64,000 bases of DNA from Dioscorea cayenensis subsp. rotundata (Eukaryota > Streptophyta > Magnoliopsida > Dioscoreales > Dioscoreaceae), in contig NC_052475.1 in the NCBI RefSeq assembly GCF_009730915.1, positions 27,465,016 to 27,529,015 of the forward strand, given 5' to 3'. Position 1 is the stretch's first letter, and every line of letters starts with the position of its first letter. The position numbers were made by a program, and so were the translations under genes. This document shows, one piece after another, positions 1 through 12,284 of this stretch. The notes under the pieces were generated by a model. That model saw only the letters and a list, made by a program, of their open reading frames with translations, ran no database searches and was not told the DNA's origin.

Positions 1-180
1 CAACAAAACACATATAATTTTTTTTTTTTTTAACCAATGAAATTGTTGGGCGTCGTGATGTGGTCTGGCCACAGCAAAACCAACGCTTGAAATTTAATGT
101 GGTTGGATAAACATTTGATATTTTTATTTATTTAAAAAAAAAAGAAATTGAGAATGATTGGGAAATGGTGGTGAAGGGAA

Positions 181-204
181 GAGAGAGAGAGAGAGAGAGA
201 GAGA
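181..204 (+). repeat. (GA)12 microsatellite
   Basis: Uninterrupted GA dinucleotide run in a purine-rich context, directly followed by ATGG. Similar GA/CT tracts precede several genes in this window. Confidence 0.9.
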
Positions 205-1792
205 TGGTGAAGGATGAGAAAGAGGTGGGACCCAAACCAAGAATGACAAGGCTGCAGTGCACGTGACTCTGGAGACAAGAGTAAAAGGGTGGCTCAGATG
301 AGTCTAATTTGAGCTGGGTTTGGGTCCCACTACTTCGCGTGCCATTGCTCAGTGACACAGCACAAAGTATGAACCTCTTACCTCACTACTCACTACTCCC
401 TCTTCTCAATTATCTCTACACATTTTCCACTCACTTTCTTTATTTCCACCCACTTCCCGACTTCTTTTTTGACCCACTCTTTATCATTGGTCTTTATAAC
501 CTTTAAATTTATATTTATTTTTATTTCTCTCTTTGGGCCCCCCCACCCCTACTGCTATGAGCTCTCTTTTCTCCCTTTTTAAGTGTCGTTATTCACTTTG
601 TTTAACTTGATAATGAGCTTTTTGGAGATATTTTAAAATATAACATTTTTTTAAAAAAATAATCATAATTGGAAGAAAACTGCAGCAACTCAAATAAGGG
701 AAAACAAGGAGTTTGTATTTTATAATATGATGATGACTTGAATTAAAACAAAAAAAAAAATGTATAAATATATATATATATATAGACGGATTAAATAAAA
801 GCTGATGAAATGGGCTCCAATAGACCCCTCAACACATGCAAATAAAAGAAAGTGACAAAATTGTACCAGTTTGATATCATTTCTCTTTAATTTATTTTCA
901 CCCTTCTTTTATTTTTTTATTTTTTTTATTTTTTACTGCGTTGTAAATGATAAATGTAAATATATAATGAACTGTTAAGTCTCCCCAATTAATTAATTGG
1001 CATACGAGTGAGTATCACTCTCTCTTGTAAGCTGTAAATCAGCAACATTGATTATTAGTATAAACACAGATAGAGTAAGATTAAGGAAGTAACGGATGGA
1101 CGGTCCAGATGAAAGGGATGATGGAGCAATAAGATGGAACGAGGACCACCGACAAGGGAAGTGAGTAGTTGATCGGACGGTTATCATTTGTTTTATCAGA
1201 AGTCTGAAAGGCCCACGTTGATGGTCTCTGGTTGAATGGCAGAGAGCACTGCTCTGCGTCCTTGTGACGCAGGCACTGCATTATTGTGCTACTCCTGCGG
1301 ACCACCAAACTCAGCTTTCCTTTTATTATTATTATTATTTATTTTTTTTAAAGAAAATTTGCTTCATTTTGCAGGCCAAAATTCTAGCATGCAAATTGGC
1401 AGGGTGCATCAAAACCTATTAGCGTATTTGATAATAGTTTGGTGGCAATGATGTTTTGGTTTTTTTGGCAGCAGATCATCTGTATTGAATGTTTGTGTCC
1501 ATGCTGAAAAGATATATTTAAATCTCAGCTCACACAAGATTAGGTTATAGACATGAGAAACTCCACGTTTTTTGCGCGTCTCTAGTGTGGCTTGTCCACT
1601 TTGTCTTAATAAATAAATAAATAATTTAATTGTTGTTAGATGCAATGTATTGGATTTAGACAAAAACAGTATAAATAAGTATTGAAAGATGCAAAACTAA
1701 CAATAATTAAACTCTTATTAGAAAGGATAATTAAAAAATTATATGTGAATTAAATATCAACTCTTATGTTACGTAAGGTATTATTTGATATA

Positions 1793-2411
1793 GAGTTCGT
1801 TTGATTTGCACATAGGTACAACATAATACAAAGTGTCTGGATACATCACAAATACTTGTACTATTTTTTATTTGATATTTAGTGAACATCACAAAATTTT
1901 TGTACCGTTCTTTGTTTGATTTATATAAGTACTAGTCTAAAAACCGTAAAAATTACTATAATACAAATTTGTAAAATATTTTATTGTTTTGAAAAAAAAT
2001 TTCACAAAACTAAGTATTTTTAAATTTCTTTTTTTTTAACAGTCACCATTTAATTTTTTCATAATTTGCAAAATTATTAAGCCATAATTATATTTTTTTA
2101 GTTTCTAAAATACATTACTTAATAATGTTTTGTCAAATATAATTTTTTTACTTTCAAAATTTTTTGATTGGGTTGTGGTCATGTGTTGTAATTTTTAATT
2201 TTAATCTAAGAACCCATTTATAAACTTTTAATTGTGTTATACCACAGTTAAAAAGTTTTACCATAGTTTTTATGAGATAAAATTTTTAGCAATTTGTGTT
2301 GTACTCAGGTAACTTCTTTGTGTTATAATCTAAACCCATTTACAAATCAAACAAGAGATAAGAAAATTTATGCTGTGTTGTTCCTCATTTTCTAGCGTAT
2401 CAAATGCACCT
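1793..2411. mobile_element. MITE-like element with degenerate inverted ends
   Basis: The left end reads GTTCGTTTGATTTGCACATA and continues with GGTACAACATAATACA. The reverse complement of the right end reads GGTGCATTTGATACGCTAGA and continues with a related AGGAACAACACAGC segment. The shared TTTGAT...ACAACA layout suggests terminal inverted repeats of about 40 bp around an AT-rich, non-coding core of roughly 0.6 kb. There is no transposase. The match is imperfect and no target duplication was established. Confidence 0.35.
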
Positions 2412-3109
2412 TATAAAATTTATGGAGTCTAGTTTGGCTGGATTTTCAATTAATCAAGATATTTGGTTGGGATTGTCTTTAAATAAACGCGGGTTGTTAT
2501 TAACTATAAATGTCATCTCTTTGATTGTTATGCAAATGTCAGCTTTATATGAATATAGTTTACATAAACTAAAGATATAAATCCGAAATAAACTGAAAAT
2601 TAATAGATTTGTCTTGGCGTAGTTGAAAGGTTAAACTAGCTGGGATTAAGTCGCCAAATTGCCACATTAAAAAACATGGATATGTTAAAAATTATCCAAA
2701 TTTAAACATGATTACAAAATATTAGAGTTTGTGAACCAAATTTTATTTAACTCGGTTCTTTTTGAAAAATCTACGAGGAAGGATGGGATCAAGTTAGGCC
2801 ATCATCCGTATTGAATCTAAATCAACTTGACTTGCCATCAATTTAAATATATTTGAGAGTTTTATTATAAAATAAATGACTTCAGCATATAGTTTTTTCC
2901 TCTTCAACCTGTAGTTTTTCTTCATTTTGAAATTTTTACATAAATTAACATATTCTTATATTATTTTGTTTTACTTATTATCATTTATTATTTTTTTCAC
3001 ATACCCATTATATGCCAACGCAAAATATATTATCTGCTCATGTTATTATTCTGCAAATTGACCATATGTTTATGTACTGATTCTCATCTTTATCAAAGGG
3101 CACTAGTGA

Positions 3110-3415
3110 GAAGTTGAAAGACTCCAATGTCGACCATTCGCAAAAGCTTGGAGTTTTTGGGACTTTGTGCGGTGACCTCCAGTGGGGTTTCGACACCTGA
3201 GGAGACAGTTCACGAAAACAAACTAGAGTTTTTTCTGATGGTCTGGGAGTTTGGAGGGAATGTTTCTCTCTCGGTTTGTCGTCTTGTTTTTATTGTATGT
3301 CTCCAGTTTTGTTGATGTCCACATCTAGTGGTTCGTTGTTTTTTTTCGCCTCTATTGCTTTGTGGAGGATCTTTGTACTATATCAGGTATAATGAAATTG
3401 ATTCATCCACATTTA

Positions 3416-3449
<34 letters not shown>

Positions 3450-3960
3450 GTAACCGTATTTTTAACCGTATTATATCTGGCTGGAACGCAATAACCGTAT
3501 TTTTAACCAAAAATGTTCACAAACTTCTGTTACAATTTATAAAATGGCTAATATGATTCTTTCTTGGATTACTGCAGACTCTGACTCCCGCATTTTGAAT
3601 GAAAGATCAAGCGTTCCTTAAACTTCCTCAGTTCCAGATCCTCTGTCAGCACCGGTGATCTGGCGCCCGATCAGATTCAGGAGTAGTCCGTTACCTTCTT
3701 CTCTGAGCGGGCCTGTGTCTCCATATGGTTGACTTCGCCGGTTTCAGATTGCTCCTCTTTTATTTTCCTTTTCGCTTTCCTTGTTCTCTGTTATTTTCAT
3801 CCCTGGTGAGGATAGCAGACTTCTGCTTTGTTCCAGTGTTTGTTGTATTTTCATTTGTACTTTGTTGCTTCCAGTTTGTTCTTTTTTAATAAATTTGTGG
3901 TTTATCCACTTTATTCAAAATAATAATAGTAATAATGATTATGTGCTTACTTATATCTGG
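3110..3960 (+). mobile_element. LINE-like 3' ends with (AAT)n tails, two in a row
   Basis: Two non-coding segments end alike. The first runs to TTCATCCACATTTAAATAAT and then an (AAT) run at about 3417-3450. The second runs to TTTATCCACTTTATTCAAAA and then AATAATAGTAATAAT at about 3919-3938. The 'ATCCACWTT' sequence followed by a simple-repeat tail looks like the 3' UTR end of plant non-LTR retrotransposons. No reverse transcriptase is present, so these would be 5'-truncated insertions. Class assignment is inference. Confidence 0.35.
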
Positions 3961-4169
3961 GTAATTGTCCCTCATAGTTAGCTACCCATGTTGATATATA
4001 ACCTAATGGTAAGGCTCAAGAATTCAATGCAGGACACATTAGCAAAACTATTATAGTTATATCTCATATAGATATTTTTTTTCTTCAAGGTGTATATCAT
4101 CAATCAACAAATTTTAATTCTATACAAACAACAATAATCTTAAAAATGTATTTTTTTTTTAAATACAGG

Positions 4170-6641
4170 TCACCAAAAATCACCACAAGAGCAAAAACCA
4201 TCCTTGAAATGATGAAACCTACTAGAATCTCTCACTGTGATCTCCCTTCCAACAATCTTGGAAATAACTTTAATACCATTGTGACAATCATCACAAGCTC
4301 TAAGATTCTTCATCACCCTGACTGGTGTCCCTCCCGGAGTATTTATCAAGGCAAACACTATTGCTAGTCTCTCGCTATGATATTTGAGGGACTCTGCCTT
4401 TGTTTCTTCATCTACATTGTGCAATGCACATTGAGTGTCAGGCTTATATCCTGCTTTCTTCATTTCCTTATCCAACTCTTCCAGTTTCACCTTTATTTCA
4501 GTATTCAATTCATCATTTGCCGAAAATGTATATGTTTTACCTTTAATTTCCACCCAACTATACGCCGGCTCTTTTTTTACCCCTCGGTCTCTCATCATCT
4601 TCTTAATTTTTGCTGCATCTTCCCACCTTCCTGTTCTGGAGTATATGTTCGACAAAATTACATAGGGAGCTGCATCCTTTATCTCAGTTGTGAATAGTTT
4701 CTCCGCTGCTTGATTCGCTAGCTCTTGTTTCTTGTGTATCCTGCATGAGTTCAGAATCGAACTCCATATGATCTGGTCCGGCTCAAATGGCATTGCATCA
4801 ATCAAAGCTTTTAATTTGTCAAATTGGCCTACTCGGCCTAAGATATCGATAACACAAGTGTAATGCTCTTTCTTAGGTTCTATCATGTATGCTGTACTCA
4901 TGCACTCAAAATACTCCAGACCTTCATCCACGAGCCCTGCGTGACTGCAGGCCGATAGGATGTTGAGGAAGGACACTGAGTCAGGCTTGATACGCTGTTT
5001 TAGCATCTGATTAAATAGTTGGATAGCGTTATTTCCCTGCCCATTTTGTGCATATGCGGCGATCATGGTGTTCCATGAGACAATGTTTCTCTCGGGCATT
5101 TCATTGAATAGCAGAACAGTGTCTGCTAGGCAGCCACATTTTGCATATAAATCAAGCATGGCACTCCCACAGAACACACTAGACATATAGCCGCATCGGA
5201 TTATATATGAGTGAAGCTGCTTTCCAAGCTCAAGCAATGCAAGGCATGCCGAAGCACGTAGGATGCTCGAAAACGTGGCTCGGTCCGGGATTGCACCAGC
5301 TCTTCTCATTTCACAAAACAAAGTCAATGCCTCCTCATGAAGTCCATTCTGAATGAACCCTGAGATCATGGCTGTCCAAGAGACTGTGTTTCTATCTGTT
5401 CTACTCCTGAACATCATCCCCGCAGTCTCCAAGTCACCGCACTTTGCATACATGTCAATGAGAGCATTTCCGACAAGATCATCTATCACTAGATCCAGCA
5501 CTATAACTTGTGCATGTATCTGCTTGCCCATCTGGAAATCCGACAACGCACCCGTGATACTCAACATACTAGCAAAAGGGAACTGTTTCCGATCGAAACC
5601 CAGATACTGCATCTCCCAAAAGAGTTCTACAAACTCTCTAGTCCTCCCATCCCATGCATACCCAGAGACCATCACATTATAAGAAACATTATCCCTCTCA
5701 GCCATTTCATCGAACAACTTTGTAGCTTCGCTTACACACCCGCATTTCCAGTAGAAATCCAACAATGAATTGTTAACAAACACATTCCAATAAAAGTCTG
5801 ATTTGATGATGAGACTGTGAACCTGCTGCCCAAACCGAAGATCCCCGAGCCCTGTTCCGGCAGTTAAAACTCCAGAAAAAGTGAACTGAGAGGGCTTCAA
5901 CTCCAAGTTCCTCATCTCCATGAAGAGCTCCATAGCTTCACCGTGGAATCCTTCTTTAGAATAACCCATCAACAAGGCATTGTATGTCACTGTGTCCCTC
6001 TCCGGCATTTCATCGAAAAGGCATCGAGCAACATCGACGAGGCCACACTTGGAATAAGAATCCACCAAAGTGTTGCACACTAACAGTGTACTCCCAAAAC
6101 CAGATTTTGCAACATGAACATGAATTTGGTTCACCAAACGTGAAGCATGAGGATCATTGCAAGCTCCGAGCAATGCGGCAAGCGCCACATGATCTGCTCG
6201 CTCACCGGAGCGCAACATCTCATTGAAAAGTTCGAACGCCTCCTTGGAACAACCCAACTGCGAGAATGCGCCGATCATGATCGTCCAGGTGACCTTAGTG
6301 CGCTCGGTGGTGAGCACAAACAGCTTCCGGGCTTCATCAAGCTCGCCGAACTTGGCGTATCCGGAGATCATCCGGTTTGCGGTGAAGGTGTTCTTGAGAG
6401 GCATTCCGTCGAACAACTTGCGTGCCTCGAAGAGATCTCCATTGTTGATGAGGGATTGGAGAAGGTGGTTTGAATTATAGGTCTGGAGATCAAAGCCGGT
6501 TTTGATCATCTGGGGGTCTGGGATTTGGGGGAGGATGAGCTTGGGAACAAGGGAAGCAATGGCGGGGAAGCCATGTGGTTTGAATGGTCTCATACCAGGA
6601 CTAGGAGGGTTCGATACAATGGTCGAACACCTTGCGTGCAA
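4170..6641 (-). CDS. Pentatricopeptide repeat protein, PLS class with E and DYW domains
   Basis: Intronless 823-codon gene read from ATG at 6641 to TGA at 4172-4170. After a Ser/Pro-rich N-terminus that could be an organelle transit peptide come tandem PLS-type PPR motifs (for example 'VSWTAMISGFIQNGLHEEAL'), an E region near 'IWSSILNSCRIHKK', a PG box and a C-terminal DYW cytidine deaminase domain. The zinc/catalytic signature is intact: HSE at residues 755-757, CxxC at 783-786, and a second metal site with H810 and CxC at 817-819. Family knowledge: DYW proteins edit specific cytidines to uridine in mitochondrial or plastid RNAs. The protein closely resembles the Arabidopsis At2g01510-type PPR proteins. 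The last three residues are DFW instead of DYW. The target site and organelle cannot be read from the sequence. Confidence 0.97.
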   Translation of the reverse strand: MHARCSTIVSNPPSPGMRPFKPHGFPAIASLVPKLILPQIPDPQMIKTGFDLQTYNSNHLLQSLINNGDLFEARKLFDGMPLKNTFTANRMISGYAKFGELDEARKLFVLTTERTKVTWTIMIGAFSQLGCSKEAFELFNEMLRSGERADHVALAALLGACNDPHASRLVNQIHVHVAKSGFGSTLLVCNTLVDSYSKCGLVDVARCLFDEMPERDTVTYNALLMGYSKEGFHGEAMELFMEMRNLELKPSQFTFSGVLTAGTGLGDLRFGQQVHSLIIKSDFYWNVFVNNSLLDFYWKCGCVSEATKLFDEMAERDNVSYNVMVSGYAWDGRTREFVELFWEMQYLGFDRKQFPFASMLSITGALSDFQMGKQIHAQVIVLDLVIDDLVGNALIDMYAKCGDLETAGMMFRSRTDRNTVSWTAMISGFIQNGLHEEALTLFCEMRRAGAIPDRATFSSILRASACLALLELGKQLHSYIIRCGYMSSVFCGSAMLDLYAKCGCLADTVLLFNEMPERNIVSWNTMIAAYAQNGQGNNAIQLFNQMLKQRIKPDSVSFLNILSACSHAGLVDEGLEYFECMSTAYMIEPKKEHYTCVIDILGRVGQFDKLKALIDAMPFEPDQIIWSSILNSCRIHKKQELANQAAEKLFTTEIKDAAPYVILSNIYSRTGRWEDAAKIKKMMRDRGVKKEPAYSWVEIKGKTYTFSANDELNTEIKVKLEELDKEMKKAGYKPDTQCALHNVDEETKAESLKYHSERLAIVFALINTPGGTPVRVMKNLRACDDCHNGIKVISKIVGREITVRDSSRFHHFKDGFCSCGDFW

Positions 6642-7881
6642 GAGGTAGTGAAATTTAAAGCATGATTAGAAACAATTGTTTATTGATTTGAATTGGTTTT
6701 TGGAAAATCAGAAATGCTTTTTTATAAGTTAAGTACTTCTGGGTTCCAAAAATATTGTTTGCATTGGTTTTTCTGAAAAAACATAAACTGTAAAAACAAC
6801 CTTTTTTTTTTTTTCTTTCAAAAGCTAGTCATAATCAGTTTATGAAAAAAACTGTTTTTAGCTTATTTTTATAGCTTATATTTTTATATAAAAACTAATC
6901 CAAATAGAAAATATAAAAAGTGTTTAACTTACTCTGGAGAAGCACTTCTTTGATAAGTCAATCCAAATAAAACCTTAATATATAACGCTAGTCCGTTTCC
7001 CATGTAAGCATGTAAATAAAGTCTCCTTTGGCGGACACTCTTGCATGATAGATTCTCCCTTGCAAGCTTCTGAGTAGCTAGTCCATTTAGGATATATATA
7101 TATAATACAAGGAAATTTTGTTTTTCAACTATGCATTGTTTGATTTGCCACAAATTTTTAAACTTGTTCAATATGTTTCTTATTTGACAAATGAAAAAAA
7201 TATATGATTTTTTTTTAACTATATATGTAAAATCAAATTAATTTGGTAGGTAATATATGGTATCCATTTCATGTTTTGCATAATAAAGTCAAGTATCATG
7301 TTATATTAGAACCGGAAAATGGAGGAAACCAAAGTAACTCAACAAGGTCAAAGCCCTGAATAAAATCATAAAGGTTTTTAATATTCACCCTATTACTACA
7401 CTAAATTAGCAATAAAATTACTGAAGATATGAGATTACAGGTATCTTAAAATTAAAATTAATACAAGTAAGAATTTCGAATTTAGTAACATATATTAGAA
7501 TAGATAAATATAAATAAAAATTTTCAAATTGACAATCAACTTTCTATAATTCATTTAGCATGAATTTAGAACACAATAAAACAGTAGACAAAGAAATATC
7601 AACAAAGTTTGAGTAAAACTATTTTAGATCCAGTGTGATTTTACAAAAATTCTCAAGAAACTTGACAAACCCTAATCCATCACAAGTACATCTTTTTTCT
7701 ATAAAACATGCAACCACCAAGAATGGCAATCTCCGAAAAGGAAACAACAATGACTTACATCTCCATGAAAGGTATACGGTGCAAATCTATCCTCCAGTGA
7801 AGGATAGCAGTCTTTCATCATGGATTTCTCTGATTCCGCAGTCATGCATTGCAATCAAACATGAACTAGATCAAAACCATT
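6642..7881. other. Intergenic: PPR upstream region and downstream flank of the GT29 gene
   Basis: No coding potential recognised. It contains a MITE-like repeat at about 6670-6980 (listed separately), (TA)n near 7092-7105, and AT-rich DNA. The right part is probably the 3' UTR of the sialyltransferase-like gene, which is read leftwards and ends at 7882. Confidence 0.6.
6670..6980. mobile_element. MITE-like repeat, copy 1 of 3
   Basis: The left end has TTGATTTGAATTGGTTTTTGG. The right end, read in reverse complement, is AAGGTTTTATTTGGATTGAC. The interior shares blocks such as 'ATAAGTTAAGYACTTCTGGG' and 'CTGTTTTTAGCTTATTTTTA' with the elements at 28281-28606 and 62498-63123. It is non-coding with inverted-repeat ends, as in MITEs. 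Confidence 0.45.
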
Positions 7882-10800
7882 TCAATCTTTCGATGGCAAG
7901 GAATGCTTGACACATACTAGATCATCCAATTTATTACCATCCATCTTGTACAGAGAAGCGCCGTCCATCTGAATGAAATGTTCTTGTGCCTCCTTTCTCA
8001 GGTCCGTGAAAGGTAGGACCTCCCACTTATTGTAATTTGAATGTTTTCTTGTATCACTCATGTCCGGGGATCCTGAAACTGGGCCGCCATGGCGAGCTGT
8101 ACCCCAAACTTTGCAGCTGCTAAATGGCCCCAAGTCAGCAGGCTGCCCAGCTTGAGTCTTTTTCAGACTCAGAGCGGCAGCATGAGCAGTTCTTATCATT
8201 TCCCTGCTGGGCACGTCTGACCAGTCCTTCCTGCTAGCTCTCATTGGAGAATGGATTCTGATAACCTACACATATTGCCAATTCAAATCCTATCATAATG
8301 ACATGCATAAGACTTAAATGTAAAAGCAAATGAAGTCTGTTTGATGGTCAATGAATGGAGAATAATTCCATGTGAAAGCAATCTTGAAGGTTCATATATC
8401 TATTTTCAGATTTTTTTTTCTATTTTTCTTTGCTTGATGATCTATCCACCAGTATTCTGCATGGAGCCATTATCTGTTTCTGTAGCCAAGGATTGATATG
8501 TAATAGTTCTGCTGAAATTGGAACTTGGAATCAATTTTATACACTTTAAAAGAATGTGCTTTTTTTGAGGATTGGGGAAAACAGGAAGCCTGGAAGCCTG
8601 GAAGTGCGAACTGATGATTAGGTTGGCATATAGAGAACTTACACCAAGGCATTCAAGAAGTTGATAATATGCTCTTCCTTGTAATGGATTGTGCCCTTTC
8701 CTTGGAGTTGAGAAGTAGCGAGTCCTGCAGGAGATAATGAAAGCACAATCTTAGTGATTATTACACATCTAACACTTCAAGCAATAAGACAAACATAGAA
8801 TTCGGGGGAAAAAATTATACATCATAATCACAACCACCAATATTAAAGTATAAAGGATCCTAATTTTTATCTAGTTTAGAGTGGCATACACTTGCTAAGC
8901 CGGGGTTTGACACATTGAGAAAACATCATTAGGAGTAATAAAATTGCCAGGATATACTTGGCAAGTGCTTAGACATATGTTGAACCAGGAACTTAGTCTA
9001 AAAGTTGTCAATCAGGTTGTAGTAGACTGATCTATTTGTTCAAAAGTCTAAAATCTGAATTCGAGATTGTTTTTTGAGTTAAAAGTGGCCAGCCATCCCT
9101 TGCAGAAGAAATCCACATAAATATCCAGACAACTATTATCAATGCAAAATTTTAAAGGCACCAATAACTAGCTAGTTTTGCTCTCATAGACAAGGGAAAT
9201 AGAAAATTAAACTACCATGAAGTTAGGCTGTTGAAATATGGAGCATACCAACTAAAAATCAAGGTCCAATAATATATGAAAGCTATGAACTCAAAGGCAT
9301 TTAAAGGAGGCCAATTACCAACCATTCTCAATGATAGGCATACTCTAGAATATAATAGTAATCACAGTAATATTGGTAAGTCCATTGATTCTAGCCAAAG
9401 AAGCAAGAATTTTAAAATGATTTGACTGACCATTCTGTGTAGCCGGGATCAACTGTAAAACCGTATATGTTGACAACATCGCACATGGAAAGTGCTAGTT
9501 CTATAGATTTCATTCCAGTTCCCTTGGCACCCCTTCTCAGCACTATGCCTTGGAAAAGATAGACAGGATTTGGAACCATCTGCATAAAATAAGGGACACA
9601 AAGTGATCATATGAGAGTGTTTTCGAAGGCCTATAAACCATGGAGAGACAACAAGGCAGCATTAAGTAGGTCCCGCACATGTCTCGTGAATAACATTATT
9701 TACTTAATGAAAACGTTAGACAACTTAAATCACCATTTTCAGACACATCTAAGATATTAAATAGTTCCTTTAGGGGCTTCACCTTTATCATGGCATTGAA
9801 GTCTCTATGTGTCACACTTTTTATTATCAGTACCTCATCCGCTGCAAATAACAGACAATCAATTTCTCAATGTTAGTGTCAACATCCCCAAAGCACTTCG
9901 ACCATCTCATAATACATTCTAAACTTACATGATCCATTGAGAATGGGAATCATATTACGTGCAGCACCTCTCACTACAAGGCGAAAATCCCTCTTTAAAC
10001 CAACATACTTTGCATATTTCTACAAAATACAAAAGATAGATCACTTGGTAATGGCAAAAGCATAACAAACACTAAAAGTAATGAAGAATGACAGCCACAC
10101 CAACATAATACATAGAAACAAGTAAAGATACAAGAATCTGAGAGCTAATATATTGCAACAGACAATTGAAACCTCAAGTGCGTTCAGTTATAGAAACAGA
10201 AAAAAGAAAAACACTGAGCATATGTTTGCTGACAATGAAAAAGCAAACATGATGAAACTTGATCAATATCCAAACATGATGAATCTTGATATCAATTGCT
10301 CCAAAAGCACTCATGAAAAGAAGATGCAGAATCAAAGCTAATAAAGCAGTCAAGATAAGAACAACAAGAATTTTCTTGGAATCCATGACCATGCATGGCT
10401 TTCAGCATGTATATTAGGCAAAAAAATGTTCATCATGAATGGTTCACAGGAATCATTACATAAAAATATATTATAAGACAATTTTTCTGCCAAAAGACGG
10501 TCAAGCTAAATATAAAAGATGCACCTTGAGAGATAAGTATACTGAAATAATAAATATGGAGTCTAGTGTCACAACAAATATGAGAACTACCAATGGCAAG
10601 TCATCATCAACATTTGTTGCCAACATGCAAGTGATTCCAAATGCATACTGAAAGCTGCAGATTGGCAATACATGCAAGTGATTCCAAACTTGGCACACAA
10701 ATGCAAAATGAAGTTGTTAGCATCTTTAATAGGCACCTCATTAACAGGAGCTTCATTGTCTCTGATAACAGCATCATGACTGTCAATCTCTTCACCAAAT

Positions 10801-12284
10801 TCTGTCTTTAAGAGATCCCCTGAATTTCCAACAACCGCACATGTCTTAAATTGGCGTGGATGGAAAGGAGGATTTGATGGCAAGATCAACTTAAGATGTT
10901 CTTCACAAAGAGAATGATTGTAACATTTATCTGCACCTCTAAAAACCCAAAATATCAAGAAAAGATTCAGTTTCTTCAAACAATCATGCAGTATAGTCAA
11001 GCATGATTGAAATGGAACTGAAACAGCTAATTTCTTACAACTGTGCAATCCTTTTTGCTGCATAGTCTAGCCATCCATCAGGCCGAACATCTAGGTATTC
11101 TCTTGTCAATACTGTTGTCATATTCCGGTACTGGAATTTCAAGTGGCTTAATAAAATTTTCACCTAGAGAAAAAAAATACACCTACGAGAACTAAAATCT
11201 CACCTGTTCCCACAGCAGGATAGCCTCACAGACATCATATTTGTACTCCAGTGGCTCAAAAATTTTGAATTGCTCATTGTACTGTTACCAAAAAAAGAGA
11301 ACAACAATTAGACATGCATGTGCGCTTCTCCATATGAAATATTGCATTATTACAAACAAGAAAGTCAAATGCTCAAGAACCCTGAAGTAGAGGCATAGAG
11401 AAGTGCTTGACCCAGGTACTATTTGTGCCTTCTGGAAATTTAAGAACCAATTTACAGTGGTCAATGATTTCTGCAGTAAGCCCAAGTCCTCTGTTTGCCT
11501 ACACAAAATTACAGTATAAGCACAGCATTAAGGCTGGAATCATAAAAAGAACTGCTTTATCGTAAAACACTATAACTACAAATATTTATCACTATCAGAA
11601 TACATTAGGGGTACCAGTTACCAGTTTTAATCCTCCAAGTCCAGTAACAAGCATATTATAACAGGCAATAATGCACTAAACAATAAGAAACCATACAAAA
11701 TGAATGGTTGAATAAAAAGCTTAAACATGGCATTATATCACTAAAAGCTACTGATATATATATATATATATATAACCTTACCATTTTTACGGATAAAGTC
11801 AGTACACCAAAAGTCTATTAGTTCAACACAAAATCTAGCTTTCACTCATTTGCAGCAAGTATTGAGAACTAGCTTCAATATAATGCCGCCATTACATATC
11901 TGGAATAACTCGATTCAACACTAGTAACACTGACACATTAAAAAATTATCTGGATCATGTTGTCGCCTTCCTTACAGATCGAAACGAAAGATTTTTGAAG
12001 CACATTAAAGAGCAAGCACTAAACTTTCACTAATAAATCCTAGAAAAACACAAATCACAAAAAAGATATCAGAGGTTTCGTGCAGATTCGAAGCATACCA
12101 CGCATTGCTGGACAGCGGATTGGAACCCGGAGAGAATATGGATCTCGCCGCGGTTAGGGTCGGAACTCGGACCACCGGTGAAGAAGGCGGACTGGATCGT
12201 GAGGACGATGACGGTGAAGACGAGGGCGGCGCCGAGGAGAGCAAGCACCGTCGGACGCCCGGCCGGGCCCTTCGCGGATCTCAT
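7882..12284 (-). CDS. Sialyltransferase-like protein (glycosyltransferase family 29), Golgi type II membrane protein
   Basis: Ten coding exons on the minus strand: 12284-12099, 11498-11412, 11281-11204, 11130-11039, 10938-10737, 10019-9929, 9841-9783, 9579-9431, 8724-8643, 8265-7882. The borders are GT-AG and phase closes to 469 aa, close to the Arabidopsis SIA1 (MGP2) and SIA2 proteins of about 470 aa. Residues 14-34 form a signal-anchor helix after a short basic tail. The sialyl motif L begins at C181 ('CAVVGNSGD', with '[14 protein letters not shown]'), and motif S lies near 285-307 ('[15 protein letters not shown]'). '[15 protein letters not shown]' follows. Family knowledge: plant members are Golgi proteins needed for pollen tube growth; true sialyl transfer in plants is doubtful, so the substrate is unknown. 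The start is the first ATG; an in-frame GTG 12 bases upstream is not needed. Confidence 0.95.
11754..11774. repeat. (TA)n microsatellite
   Basis: Run of TA dinucleotides inside the first intron of the sialyltransferase-like gene. Confidence 0.9.

Larger units (their letters stand above)
1..3109. other. Intergenic AT-rich region, no gene recognised
   Basis: No open reading frame here looks like a conserved protein; the short ones lie in low-complexity sequence. Positions 181-204 are a (GA)12 tract on a purine-rich stretch, and a CACGTG G-box core lies near 260. That part could be promoter DNA of a gene left of the window, but this is inference. (TA)n occurs near 768-782. A MITE-like unit at about 1793-2411 is listed separately. 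The rest is A/T homopolymer-rich and uninformative. Confidence 0.6.

Noticed and set aside
3417-3450. Asn-repeat protein from the (AAT)n run
   Set aside because: It is only translation of a microsatellite in non-coding repeat DNA.
6147-6480. 100-codon plus-strand ORFs across the PPR gene
   Set aside because: Antisense shadows of the PPR coding sequence with no domain of their own.
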